From the NCBI RefSeq assembly GCF_002741945.1, contig NZ_MDVN01000020.1, positions 124,001 to 188,000 of the forward strand: a stretch of DNA of 64,000 bases. Direction: 5' to 3'. The position numbers were made by a program, and so were the translations under genes. How positions within the stretch are numbered: position 1 is the first letter of the stretch; the number at the start of each line of letters is the position of its first letter. This document shows positions 23,831-32,233 of the stretch, one piece after another. The notes under the pieces were generated by a model. The model was not told where the DNA came from and ran no database searches. It saw only the letters and a list, made by a program, of their open reading frames with translations. This DNA comes from Gaetbulibacter sp. 4G1. GTDB taxonomy: Bacteria; Bacteroidota; Bacteroidia; Flavobacteriales; Flavobacteriaceae.

Positions 23831-25689
23831 TGAATCATTTTATAAATATTTTAAAATACGCTAAACCTTATAAAAGTTATGCAATAGGACACATTATTTC
23901 TAATGTGTTTTTTGCTTTATTTGGCACGCTATCATTCGTGGCGCTAAAACCAATGCTAGATGTTATTTTTAAGAAAGATAGTGTCGATCCTTGCAGTGGA
24001 GAAGCTATTGCTCAGGTTGTTCCAGTTGAACCTGTTTATACAGGTCTTATGGAAATTGACAACTATACCAAAGACTTGCTAGCATATAATATGCACCAAT
24101 TTACTGGCGGAGATGACTCAAAAGCACTAATTTTTGTTGTTGGATTAATTGTGGTAATGTTTTTATTAAAAAATATTTTCGGATACTTAGCCAATTATTT
24201 TTTGGTTTTTCTTAGAAACGGAGTTATTAGAGATATTAGAAATAAGGTTTATAAAAAGACTATAGAATTACCATTATCATATCTTTCAGAGCAACGAAAA
24301 GGTGATATTTTATCAAGAGTAACCAGTGATGTTTTAGATTTACAGTACTCATTCTTATCTGTTTTAGAGCTTATAGTTAGAGAACCTTTAACTATTATTT
24401 TTACTATTACAATAATGCTCTACATAAGCCCTCAATTAACCTTGTTTATTTTCGTTTTTATTCCAATAATGGGTTTTATTATATCAAAAATTGGAAAAAG
24501 CTTAAAACGAAAATCTGATCGTGTACAAAAAGAACAAGGCGTGTTTTTATCAACATTAGAAGAAACACTTACAGGATTGCGTATCATTAAAGGTTTTAAT
24601 GCTGAAGATAAGTTTAATGAAAGGTTTCAAGAATCAACAACTCGCTTTTATCATTTTTCAAATAAATTACTTAACCGTCAAAATTTAGCATCACCAAGCA
24701 GTGAATTTTTAGGTATTTGTATGATTGCTGTTATTCTATGGTATGGAGGAAACCTGGTCCTTGGAGGCGATACAACTTTAGAAGGCAGTACGTTTTTAGT
24801 ATACATGGGGTTATCGTATAATATACTAACACCTGCAAAAGCCATTTCAAGAGCGCTTTACAATATTAAAAGAGGTGGCGCTGCTGCAGAAAGAATTCAA
24901 GAAATCATTGATACTCCTAATCCTTTAAAGGATAAAGCAGATGCTATTGAAAAAACATCTTTTGATTCTGAAATAGAATTTAAAGACGTTTCATTTAAGT
25001 ATGAAAATGAATATGTACTTAAAAACTTTTCATTAACTATTCCTAAAGGAAAAACTGTGGCTCTTGTTGGGCAATCTGGTAGCGGAAAATCAACTATCGC
25101 CAATTTAATTACGCGTTTTTATGATGTAAACAAAGGACAAGTTTTAATTGATGGGTTGGATATTAGTGATTTAACAACAAGTTCATTACGAGCTCAATTA
25201 GGTATTGTAACACAAGATGCTATTTTATTTAATGATAGTATAAAAAACAACATGAAGTTGGGCAATGACAATGCCACAAATGATCAAATAATTGAAGCTT
25301 TAAAAGTTGCAAATGCTTGGGAGTTTGTTAAAGATTTACCAGAGGGCATCAACACTAATATTGGTGATGCTGGAAACAAACTTTCTGGTGGTCAAAAACA
25401 ACGTCTAAGTATTGCTCGTGCAGTATTAAAGAGTCCTCCAATTATGGTTTTAGACGAAGCCACATCTGCTCTAGATACCGAAAGTGAACGTTTAGTACAA
25501 GTAGCTTTAGAAAATATGATGAAAAACAGAACATCAATTGTTATTGCACACAGACTTTCTACCATTCAAAATGCTGATGAAATTGTGGTTTTAAAGAAAG
25601 GTGAAATTGTTGAGCAAGGACAGCACAAAGATCTTATTGCTAAAAATGGCACCTATAAAAAGTTAGTAGAAATGCAAAGTTTCGAATAG
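23830..25689 (+). CDS. MsbA-like ABC transporter (fused membrane and ATPase domains)
   Basis: ABC exporter of 619 residues. Six membrane helices lie in about residues 15-335, with an insert in the first periplasmic loop (about 50-95, containing VDPCSGEAIAQVVPVEPVY). The ATPase domain has GQSGSGKST near 417, LSGGQKQR near 519 and VLDEATSALD near 538, all intact, followed by an H-loop in VIAHRLS. It resembles MsbA, which flips lipid A core across the inner membrane, though general lipid or drug export is possible. It is coupled by a one-base overlap to the phosphohexomutase gene and followed by a terminator. Confidence 0.9.
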   Translation: MNHFINILKYAKPYKSYAIGHIISNVFFALFGTLSFVALKPMLDVIFKKDSVDPCSGEAIAQVVPVEPVYTGLMEIDNYTKDLLAYNMHQFTGGDDSKALIFVVGLIVVMFLLKNIFGYLANYFLVFLRNGVIRDIRNKVYKKTIELPLSYLSEQRKGDILSRVTSDVLDLQYSFLSVLELIVREPLTIIFTITIMLYISPQLTLFIFVFIPIMGFIISKIGKSLKRKSDRVQKEQGVFLSTLEETLTGLRIIKGFNAEDKFNERFQESTTRFYHFSNKLLNRQNLASPSSEFLGICMIAVILWYGGNLVLGGDTTLEGSTFLVYMGLSYNILTPAKAISRALYNIKRGGAAAERIQEIIDTPNPLKDKADAIEKTSFDSEIEFKDVSFKYENEYVLKNFSLTIPKGKTVALVGQSGSGKSTIANLITRFYDVNKGQVLIDGLDISDLTTSSLRAQLGIVTQDAILFNDSIKNNMKLGNDNATNDQIIEALKVANAWEFVKDLPEGINTNIGDAGNKLSGGQKQRLSIARAVLKSPPIMVLDEATSALDTESERLVQVALENMMKNRTSIVIAHRLSTIQNADEIVVLKKGEIVEQGQHKDLIAKNGTYKKLVEMQSFE

Positions 25690-25986
25690 AAAACTAAACA
25701 TATAAACACAAAAAAAGGATAGAGATTTGGGCTTCTATCCTTTTTTTTATTCATTGCTAGACTTGGGGACGACTAACAACATAAGTAGGTTTCTGATACA
25801 AACATAAAGCAAAAAAACTGACTAAACAAGAAAAATATGCATTTAATCGTTGTTACAACACACTTTATCGATAAAAAATAATTCAATCAATTGATTATCA
25901 GGTAATTGATTTTTTTATAAAAATTTAAAAAATTCGCATTAAACTTTTAGTATATTTAGTAGTCTAACAACCAAACTATTTTTTCT
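25690..25986. other. 297-base intergenic region before the ECF sigma factor
   Basis: After the terminator at 25711-25749 I see no gene in the remaining ~235 bases. There is an inverted repeat AATCAATT/AATTGATT (25885-25892 and 25904-25911) followed by seven T residues, which looks like a weak terminator but has no visible upstream gene. The sigma factor promoter should lie at about 25930-25970, where no TAnnTTTG match is present, as would be expected if the sigma factor recognises its own promoter. Confidence 0.5.
25711..25749. terminator. intrinsic terminator after the MsbA-like gene
   Basis: AAAAAGGATAG and CTATCCTTTTT form an 11-base-pair stem around a loop of about 11 bases, with a T run of nine on the plus strand. 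Confidence 0.85.
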
Positions 25987-26529
25987 TTGATTGACGAAGT
26001 GTTGCTTTTAGAACAATTAAAATCTGAAGCCCATAAAGAACAGGCATTTAAAACTTTGCTTACGCTTTATAGGGAACGCTTGTATTGGCACATTCGAAAC
26101 ATAGTAAAATCTCATGACGATACTGACGATGTGCTGCAAAATACTTTTATAAAAATTTATAAAAATATTAATACCTTTAAAGGAGATAGTAAACTGTTTT
26201 CCTGGATGTATAGAATAGCAACAAACGAATCTATTACTTTCATCAATAAAAACGCAAAGCGATTACAGGTAACTAATGAAGAGGTGCAACAAATTGCAAT
26301 AAATAATTTAACTACTGATGTTTATTTTGAGGGTGATGCTATTCAGTTAAAACTACAACAAGCTATAGCAACTTTACCACAAAAGCAACAATTGGTTTTT
26401 AATATGAAGTATTTTGAAAATATAAAGTATAAAGACATGTCAGATATTTTAGAAACCAGTGAAGGGGCTTTAAAGGCATCCTATCATATTGCAGTAAAAA
26501 AAATAGAAGACTATTTAACTAAAGATTAA
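25987..26529 (+). CDS. ECF-type RNA polymerase sigma factor
   Basis: Sigma-70 family ECF factor of 180 residues, beginning at a TTG codon. Region 2 covers about residues 22-85, with the DDTDDVLQNTFIKIYKNI segment for core binding and -10 recognition; region 4, about 125-175, contains LPQKQQLVFNMKYFENIKYKDM and a recognition helix SEGALKASYH. ECF factors redirect transcription in response to envelope stress or other outside signals. The next genes encode a probable membrane anti-sigma protein (33 bases on) and a Spy/CpxP-like periplasmic protein, so the three form a signalling unit. Confidence 0.92.
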   Translation: MIDEVLLLEQLKSEAHKEQAFKTLLTLYRERLYWHIRNIVKSHDDTDDVLQNTFIKIYKNINTFKGDSKLFSWMYRIATNESITFINKNAKRLQVTNEEVQQIAINNLTTDVYFEGDAIQLKLQQAIATLPQKQQLVFNMKYFENIKYKDMSDILETSEGALKASYHIAVKKIEDYLTKD

Positions 26530-26561
26530 ACCTTTAAGTAATCATTTAGTCAAACAAACAG

Positions 26562-27071
26562 ATGAAAAAAATTAATTTACATAACATAAAAACTTCAGGA
26601 CATAAAACCCCTGAGAAATACTTTGAATCTTTTGATGATAGGCTTTTTAGTAAATTAAGAGATGGTAACGAATTAGATACTATTAAATCTGCAGGTTTTA
26701 AAGTTCCAAACGATTATTTTGAAACTGTTAATGGTAAAATTTTAAGTAAACTCGAAAATAAAAATGAAGCTAAAGTTATCCCTTTATTTTTTTTGAAAAA
26801 AGTTGCTTATGCATCAGCAATAGCTGCAAGTTTAGTACTAATGTTTAACGTTGTTTTTAACACTCCAGAGAAAGTTACATATGAATCGTTAGAAATAGCA
26901 TCTATCGAGAATTATTTAGTAGAAGAAGACTTTACAAGTTACGAGTTTGCATCATTACTAACCGAAGATGAATTAAATTCGGAAGTATTTACAAATACAG
27001 ATATCTCTGAAGAATCGTTAGAAGATTATTTGTTAGACAATGCAGACATTGAAGACTTACTAATAGAATAA
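26562..27071 (+). CDS. probable membrane anti-sigma protein with duplicated motif
   Basis: Protein of 169 residues with one membrane helix at about 86-103 (VAYASAIAASLVLMFNVVF). The cytoplasmic part carries a tandem repeat: GHKTPEKYFESFDDRLFSKL near 13 and GFKVPNDYFETVNGKILSKL near 45. The outer C-terminal part is very acidic and contains many Glu-Asp pairs. No zinc HxxxCxxC motif is present. Position directly after an ECF sigma gene, with an N-in single-helix topology, points to an anti-sigma factor; that is inference, as the sequence does not match a family I can name with confidence. Confidence 0.65.
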   Translation: MKKINLHNIKTSGHKTPEKYFESFDDRLFSKLRDGNELDTIKSAGFKVPNDYFETVNGKILSKLENKNEAKVIPLFFLKKVAYASAIAASLVLMFNVVFNTPEKVTYESLEIASIENYLVEEDFTSYEFASLLTEDELNSEVFTNTDISEESLEDYLLDNADIEDLLIE

Positions 27072-27151
27072 AGTATGAAAACCCCAATATATATTCGGTT
27101 AACAAAAATCATTGTCTTCTGAGAAGTTATAAGACAAAAAAAATAGAATAG

Positions 27152-27607
27152 ATGAAAAAAATTATAATAACATTCCTTTTCGCAAGTTTAACCTTAACTG
27201 CTTTCTCGCAAGGAAAAGAGAGAAAAGAACGCATTAAAGCACTTAAAGTAGCTCACATAACAGAAAAATTGGATTTAACTGAAAAAGAAGCACAACAGTT
27301 TTGGCCTATATACAATGCTTATGATGAAAAAATGGGAACTTTAAAGCATGAAAAGATTAGAAAAATTCGACAAGAAATTAAGAGAGGTTACGACACACTA
27401 ACTGATGAAAAAGCACAAGAATTATTGAATAGATTAACAGAAGCTGAAAACAGTATCCATAATGAACGTGCTACATTAGCAAGTAAATTAAAAGCAATAA
27501 TTTCTCCTAAAAAAATATTATTACTAAAAATTGCTGAGGAAGAGTTTAATAGGAAATTATTTGAACAAATTAGAAGAAGGCACCAAGGAGGCAAAAAAAG
27601 AGATTAG
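27152..27607 (+). CDS. Spy/CpxP-like periplasmic protein (ECF sensor type)
   Basis: Secreted helical protein of 151 residues. The signal peptide covers about 1-19 and ends TAFSQ. The body is strongly charged and all-helical, with LDLTEKEAQQFWPIYNAYDEKM near 38 and LTDEKAQELLNRL near 83, a pattern like the LTxxQ repeats of Spy, CpxP and CnrX-type metal or misfolding sensors. Flavobacterial relatives downstream of an ECF sigma gene are commonly described as sensors of ECF-type sigma factors. Here it is the third gene of the sigma/anti-sigma unit and could sense envelope stress or metals. Confidence 0.8.
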   Translation: MKKIIITFLFASLTLTAFSQGKERKERIKALKVAHITEKLDLTEKEAQQFWPIYNAYDEKMGTLKHEKIRKIRQEIKRGYDTLTDEKAQELLNRLTEAENSIHNERATLASKLKAIISPKKILLLKIAEEEFNRKLFEQIRRRHQGGKKRD

Positions 27608-27647
27608 TTCTGAACTTGTTTCAGTTTGACTAAATACTTTAATATTT

Positions 27648-28697
27648 TTATTCTCTAAACGTTAGCTTAGAAATTCTTCCAGCTCCTGCAGCATAAGCAA
27701 CACTATCATTTAAAAAGCGAATAGTATAAAAGCCTTCATCGCTTAAATGCTTCCAAGTAGTTCCTGAATCATTGCTATAATCAATACCCTTAAAACCAAT
27801 TGCGACTAGCTCCTTTCCTTTTCTGTTTGGAATATATTGAACACAGCTTCTGTAATTAGGGGTTTTGTTTTGAGCCACTAACTCCCAAGTTTTCCCGCCA
27901 TCACTTGTTCTTATTTTATTCGCTGCATTATCATCTGGCTTAGTATAATCACCACCAATAGCAAACCCATTAAGCTCATTATAAAAATCAATTGAATAAA
28001 TACCTTCAGTTTCTTTTTCTTTAACTATTGGAGTCTCAAATACATCCCAAGTTTTACCTTTATCTGGAGAATAATATACTCTTCCTGCTGTAGTAGCTAC
28101 CCATGTTTTATCACCTACAATAGCTATATTAGTGTCACTTGCAGCAAAGGCTCCTTCGTTTTCTGTTCCTTTTGGCAAATCTTCACATAGTAATTTGTTC
28201 CATGTATTTCCTCCATCTCGAGTAATTATAACACTTAAACAACCATCGGTTGAATCTCCAATAGCAATACCTTCCTCATCGTTCCAAAAATCCATGGAAT
28301 CGTAGAATGCTTTTGGGTGGTTTTCTTGGTAGACAATACTATCATTAACTTCTCCTATTTTAATTAAAAATGCTGGCGAACCAATGGATAAAGCAAATCC
28401 ATTATTTTTAGTATTTGCTAAAGACCTAAAATTTAGCACAATTGAATCAAATTTTAATTGCTTTTTTCGTACGCCTGTTCCTCCACTAATGGCTGGGAAT
28501 ATAGCACCAATCTCTCCAATCGAAGTAGCAAAATATGCATTCCCTTCAATATAACTCTCTAAAGCCCTCACATTCAACAAAGAATCTTCTAAAAGATGAT
28601 TAAATTCAATTGAAGATATATCCCTTGACACAAACTTATCCTCCTGCTTGCAAGAAAAAAACACTATAACTAATAATACAAAAGCAATTTGTTTCAT
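27648..28697 (-). CDS. BNR-repeat (Ycf48/HCF136-like) lipoprotein
   Basis: Lipoprotein of 349 residues. The start is set at 28697, since MKQIAFVLLVIVFFSCKQED is then a proper lipoprotein signal; 16 more upstream residues in frame would bury it. The body is a beta-propeller with BNR Asp-boxes: TRDGGNTWNKLL near 155, SPDKGKTWDVF near 212, TSDGGKTWELVAQ near 266 and SNDSGTTWKHL near 310. This resembles Ycf48/HCF136, a chaperone-like propeller, and sialidase-type propellers, but no catalytic residues are evident. It is last in a run of five lipoprotein genes on the minus strand, though a hairpin separates it from the SCO gene. Confidence 0.78.
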   Translation of the reverse strand: MKQIAFVLLVIVFFSCKQEDKFVSRDISSIEFNHLLEDSLLNVRALESYIEGNAYFATSIGEIGAIFPAISGGTGVRKKQLKFDSIVLNFRSLANTKNNGFALSIGSPAFLIKIGEVNDSIVYQENHPKAFYDSMDFWNDEEGIAIGDSTDGCLSVIITRDGGNTWNKLLCEDLPKGTENEGAFAASDTNIAIVGDKTWVATTAGRVYYSPDKGKTWDVFETPIVKEKETEGIYSIDFYNELNGFAIGGDYTKPDDNAANKIRTSDGGKTWELVAQNKTPNYRSCVQYIPNRKGKELVAIGFKGIDYSNDSGTTWKHLSDEGFYTIRFLNDSVAYAAGAGRISKLTFRE

Positions 28698-28722
28698 AAA
28701 ATTCAAATTTCTATAAAAATAG

Positions 28723-28752
28723 AAAAGCTTCGCAAACAAATGCAAAGCTTTT
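28723..28752. terminator. hairpin between the SCO and BNR lipoprotein genes
   Basis: AAAAGCTT-C-GC and GC-A-AAGCTTTT form a 10-base-pair stem with one mismatch and an 8-base loop. On the minus strand the stem ends in TTTTC then TATTTTT, so it may partially terminate transcription after the SCO gene and lower expression of the BNR gene. Confidence 0.5.
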
Positions 28753-28807
28753 TAATAAACTTCTTGTTATTTTTTTCTAAAAAACCTAAAAGGAATTATT
28801 AATAGTA

Positions 28808-29437
28808 TTATACTTCCTCCTTTAGTATTTCAATATGTCTTCTTAGACGTTTTACATCTAAAGCAATTGTACCATTATAAACACCGCGGATATATCCTTG
28901 CTTATCAACCAAAATAAAATTTTCGGTGTGTATAAACTCATCTTCATCTTTAGTTTTAGCAAAATCTTCATCAGCAAAATAGCCATGACGCGCTATATTA
29001 TAAAGAGCATCTTTATCACCTGTAACTAAATTCCATTTTTCAGGATTAACACTATTCTCTAAGCTATATGCTTTTAGTTTTTCAACATTATCTACCCAAG
29101 GCATTACCGAGTGTGACAATAACATAATATCATCATCATTCTTATAAGCATCATGAAGGCTTCCCATATTTTTTGTGAGTTTTGGGCAAATCCCTGGACA
29201 GGTAGTAAAAAAGAAATCTGCTACATATATTTTATCTTTATAAGTATTATTTGTAATGTTTTCTCCGTTTTGATTTGTAAAAGAAAACTGAGGGATTTTA
29301 TGTGATCCTTTTTTCCATTCTGGAGTAAAATCGGCACTATTAAAGTATGGTAAGATTTCAGCTTTAAAAGTTTCCTCTTTACTCTCTTTACAACCAAAAA
29401 AAGCAATTGCTAATACAATTAAAATATAATGTTTCAT
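28808..29437 (-). CDS. SCO1/SenC family copper chaperone lipoprotein
   Basis: SCO family protein of 209 residues with a lipoprotein signal (MKHYILIVLAIAFFGC). The start is placed at 29437, because a start 39 bases upstream would add a charged tail in front of the signal and overlap the neighbouring gene. It has a thioredoxin-like fold with the copper ligands CPGICP near 82 and a His in EFIHTENF near 170. SCO proteins deliver copper to the CuA centre of oxidases or reduce its cysteines. No CuA oxidase is nearby; the cbb3 locus in this window lacks CuA. The neighbours are a MORN-repeat and a YHYH lipoprotein. Confidence 0.88.
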   Translation of the reverse strand: MKHYILIVLAIAFFGCKESKEETFKAEILPYFNSADFTPEWKKGSHKIPQFSFTNQNGENITNNTYKDKIYVADFFFTTCPGICPKLTKNMGSLHDAYKNDDDIMLLSHSVMPWVDNVEKLKAYSLENSVNPEKWNLVTGDKDALYNIARHGYFADEDFAKTKDEDEFIHTENFILVDKQGYIRGVYNGTIALDVKRLRRHIEILKEEV

Positions 29438-29459
29438 ACGTTTATATTTAAAATAAAGA

Positions 29460-30029
29460 TCATTTAATTTCATCACTACCTACGGTTACTTGATAACATT
29501 TTTTTAGCCCTATTAAACCAAAACGTTCGCTATTAACCACTTCATAGTTTGCTTTTATTCTTCCATCCTCGTACCACAATTTCTGGCCACCTTTTTCTTT
29601 ACCATTTTCATAATTAAACGCTTTAAAAAGTTGCCCGGTTTCATACCATTCTTTCACACTTCCATTATACTCCCCTTTTTCATTAAAGTGATATTCAAAT
29701 TTTAAATTTCCATTATTCCACCAAGCCCTGTGAATTCCTGCCTTTTTACCTTTTAAATAATTACGTTCAACAACTAAATCAGAATCAATATTCCAATGTT
29801 TTTCAAAACCATGCTTTTTTCCGCTTATATATTCTATATCAGATTTCAATAGCTTATTTTGATAATGTGTTATTAAATCTCCAGAAAAAGGAATATTATT
29901 ATAGTAAACTACTCCGTTATTGAGTTTGATATTTGGGTTTGATGCATCGATAATGACATTGTCATGTACAGAATTACACGAAATACAAATGCAAACTAAA
30001 AAGGCGATATGTTTTAAACTATTTTTCAA
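29460..30029 (-). CDS. MORN-repeat lipoprotein (YwqK-like)
   Basis: Lipoprotein of 189 residues (signal ending CICISC). At least four MORN-like repeats follow: GVVYYNNIPFSGDLITHY, KLLKSDIEYISGKKHGFEKHW, NGNLKFEYHFNEKGEYNGSVKEWY and TGQLFKAFNYENGKEKGGQKLWY. Automated annotation often names such proteins YwqK antitoxins, but no toxin gene is adjacent and secretion argues against that role. Such repeats are usually structural or binding surfaces. Its start directly abuts the stop of the YHYH gene and it precedes the SCO gene, so the three are almost certainly one transcript. Confidence 0.78.
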   Translation of the reverse strand: MKNSLKHIAFLVCICISCNSVHDNVIIDASNPNIKLNNGVVYYNNIPFSGDLITHYQNKLLKSDIEYISGKKHGFEKHWNIDSDLVVERNYLKGKKAGIHRAWWNNGNLKFEYHFNEKGEYNGSVKEWYETGQLFKAFNYENGKEKGGQKLWYEDGRIKANYEVVNSERFGLIGLKKCYQVTVGSDEIK

Positions 30030-30791
30030 CTAGTTTGATATATTTCCTGGAGTTCCAAAATATCCATTTCCGTTTATATATGGATCATCTGCTGTGACAT
30101 GGTAATGGTAAATACCTTCGGGAAAATCGGCAGTAGCAGTAGTATGTCCATGATAATCATCTAAATCTGAAGAGGTAAGCGTAACACCATTCTCAACAGG
30201 TCCGTAAACAGGAAATCCGTCTGACAATAACCCCATAAAAGCATCTTCTCCAAATTCTTGAGTTAAATATGTAGGTTCTACATGATAATGATACTGTGTC
30301 ATAGCTGGATGACCTAACCATTGATCAAAAGAATTAATTTCTCCTGCTAAAGGCGAATTTCCTGCTGCATATTGGTTAAAAAAAACAACGCCATTTCTAG
30401 CTATCCCAATGGGCCCTAAACTAGTGGCTTGCTTATTTGTAGCCTCTGCTGGATGCAATGTAATGGTAAACTCAATGTTTTGTGCACCAATTGAACCTGG
30501 ATTTTGATTCCAATTTGTATTTGTTCCATTGTAAGCTTCATATAAAGGGTTACTTGTTGGCCAATAAGGGCTTGTATGGTTTGGCAAATCTTGTGTATTA
30601 AATGTTACAGTGTTTCCGCTTATTGAATATGACAAATTTGTACCTTCAAACTTTGAAAGTATCGATGTTATATCATAATCTGTATTTACCTCTTCTTCTT
30701 CTACTGTTACAGAATCATCACTGTTTGAACAAGCTACTAGTATCAAAACTAATAACGTAATCAAACTTAAAGGGTGTTTTAATGCTTTCAT
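30030..30791 (-). CDS. YHYH-domain lipoprotein
   Basis: Lipoprotein of 253 residues. The signal ends LILVAC and the mature start CSNSDDS has an acidic pair close to the Cys, like surface-export signals of Bacteroidota. The YHYH domain occupies about residues 80-250: GIARNGVVFFNQYAAG near 132, YHYHVEP near 165, LLSDGFPVYGP near 186, then DDYHGH and GIYHYHVTADDPY near the end. The three clustered His-rich motifs suggest metal binding, although no activity is established for this family. It sits between the sulfatase and MORN genes, with the SCO chaperone two genes on. Confidence 0.85.
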   Translation of the reverse strand: MKALKHPLSLITLLVLILVACSNSDDSVTVEEEEVNTDYDITSILSKFEGTNLSYSISGNTVTFNTQDLPNHTSPYWPTSNPLYEAYNGTNTNWNQNPGSIGAQNIEFTITLHPAEATNKQATSLGPIGIARNGVVFFNQYAAGNSPLAGEINSFDQWLGHPAMTQYHYHVEPTYLTQEFGEDAFMGLLSDGFPVYGPVENGVTLTSSDLDDYHGHTTATADFPEGIYHYHVTADDPYINGNGYFGTPGNISN

Positions 30792-30804
30792 ATCAAATTA
30801 AAAT

Positions 30805-32121
30805 TTATAGGTTTTTTATTCTTGAAACTTCAGTTTCCAAATTTTCTTTGGCCTGAGACTCCTCAGTACTTAAGGGAAGTTGAGAAGCGTTTAATAAGTT
30901 AACGTTCTCTAAAGGAGTATTAACTAAATTATATAAAGCTTCTGAATTATCTGAAAACTTGATATACTTATATATGTTATCTCTTATTGCATAATCTGAA
31001 GTGCCATTATTGTGGCCAACCTCAGCATATATATAATCTCTTATATTTTCATTGGAAGCAGATAACATAGGTTTAAAACTTTTACTATCATTCATTTCGG
31101 TAGTATTTGTACCTGCTATATCTGCAATAGTTGAAAATAAATCTGTTGTATTTATTAAAGCTTCTTCTGTCGCTCCTACCCTTTCTACATTTTTTCCAGA
31201 AATTATCATAGGTACATTTACACCTCCTTGATAAATACTTCCTTTAGCTCGCATACTTGGATAAGACTGTACAACTTGATTAGGTGTTCCATTATCTCCA
31301 ATAAAAATAATAATGGTATTATTTCGCTCTTCCTCGCTTAGTGAGTTTAACAATCTTCCCATTTCTGTATCCATTGCCTCTAGCATAGCCATATAATAAG
31401 GCGTTGAATTTGCACTTATACTAGCCTCGTCTGTAGGTAAATTGCCTTGCGAATGCAAATTATTTGGAGGTAGATGAAAAGGCGTGTGTGGCGCATTATA
31501 AGCCAACCATAAAAACCAAGGTTCAGTTTGATTATCTATCCAATCAATCGCTAAATCTGTAAATTTTGTTGTTGTATATTCATTAGAATTAGACGTTTGC
31601 CCATTTTGAGTCAAGTTCCAATCAGAATAAGATTTTACACCTCCGCTTAAAACACCAGCATAATATCCCACACCCATATCGTTTGGATGATTAACGCTCT
31701 TTGATAAATGCCATTTTCCAATAACTGCATGATTATATCCAGAATTATTATTATCTAAATATTTCTGAATAGACGTCTCAGTAGTAGATAATTCGTCATC
31801 AACTTTAGTAACTTGAGTTCTAAAACCATATTTACCAGTTAAAATACTAGCCCTTGTTGGTGTACATACCGAATAAGACCAAGTGTTAGTAAACCTTATC
31901 CCTTCACTAATCATGGACTCTAAATTTGGCATATTTGGTTTTATACTTCCAACATCATAACCTGGTGTAGCGTCTAGCCCCATATCATCAGCAATAACAA
32001 GCAGAATATTAGGTTTTGAACTATTAGAAACTTCATCATCAGTTGGACTAGAAATGACTTCAGTTTTGCTACATGAAAAAAGTGTAAATGCAAAAAATAG
32101 AATATAATAAGTTAGTTTCAT
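30805..32121 (-). CDS. sulfatase, lipoprotein
   Basis: Type I sulfatase of 438 residues with a lipoprotein signal (LFSC at 14-17). The formylglycine motif CTPTRASILTG places the modified Cys at 86; ADDMGLD near 44 supplies metal ligands, and GKWHLSK near 148 and FIGDNGTP near 275 complete the active site. It hydrolyses sulfate esters, probably on a polysaccharide. CTPTR uses Thr rather than Ser after Pro; both are accepted by formylglycine-generating enzymes, and no maturation enzyme is encoded in the window. It is the first gene of the five-lipoprotein run, 14 bases ahead of the YHYH gene. Confidence 0.9.
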   Translation of the reverse strand: MKLTYYILFFAFTLFSCSKTEVISSPTDDEVSNSSKPNILLVIADDMGLDATPGYDVGSIKPNMPNLESMISEGIRFTNTWSYSVCTPTRASILTGKYGFRTQVTKVDDELSTTETSIQKYLDNNNSGYNHAVIGKWHLSKSVNHPNDMGVGYYAGVLSGGVKSYSDWNLTQNGQTSNSNEYTTTKFTDLAIDWIDNQTEPWFLWLAYNAPHTPFHLPPNNLHSQGNLPTDEASISANSTPYYMAMLEAMDTEMGRLLNSLSEEERNNTIIIFIGDNGTPNQVVQSYPSMRAKGSIYQGGVNVPMIISGKNVERVGATEEALINTTDLFSTIADIAGTNTTEMNDSKSFKPMLSASNENIRDYIYAEVGHNNGTSDYAIRDNIYKYIKFSDNSEALYNLVNTPLENVNLLNASQLPLSTEESQAKENLETEVSRIKNL

Positions 32122-32207
32122 TTTTGGGTGAATTTTATATTTAGACCACAGACCAACGAAAAAGTTTAATCCTTAAGTAATATTTTAAAACAAATAAACT
32201 TTTAACG

Positions 32208-32215
32208 TACCTTTG
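32208..32215 (+). promoter_or_regulatory. candidate -7 element of the rRNA methyltransferase gene
   Basis: TACCTTTG matches TAnnTTTG, 19 bases upstream of the ATG, giving a very short leader. No TTG at the preferred distance. Confidence 0.45.
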
Positions 32216-32233
32216 CGTGCTTAACATTTTACA

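Noticed and set aside
25885-25918. Small RNA ending at the AATCAATT/AATTGATT hairpin
   Set aside because: The hairpin is AT-only and has a T run, but no promoter match or conserved body is visible between 25750 and 25885, so an RNA gene cannot be claimed.
29460-30029. YwqK antitoxin annotation
   Set aside because: The MORN-repeat protein is a lipoprotein with no adjacent toxin gene, so a toxin-antitoxin role is unsupported.
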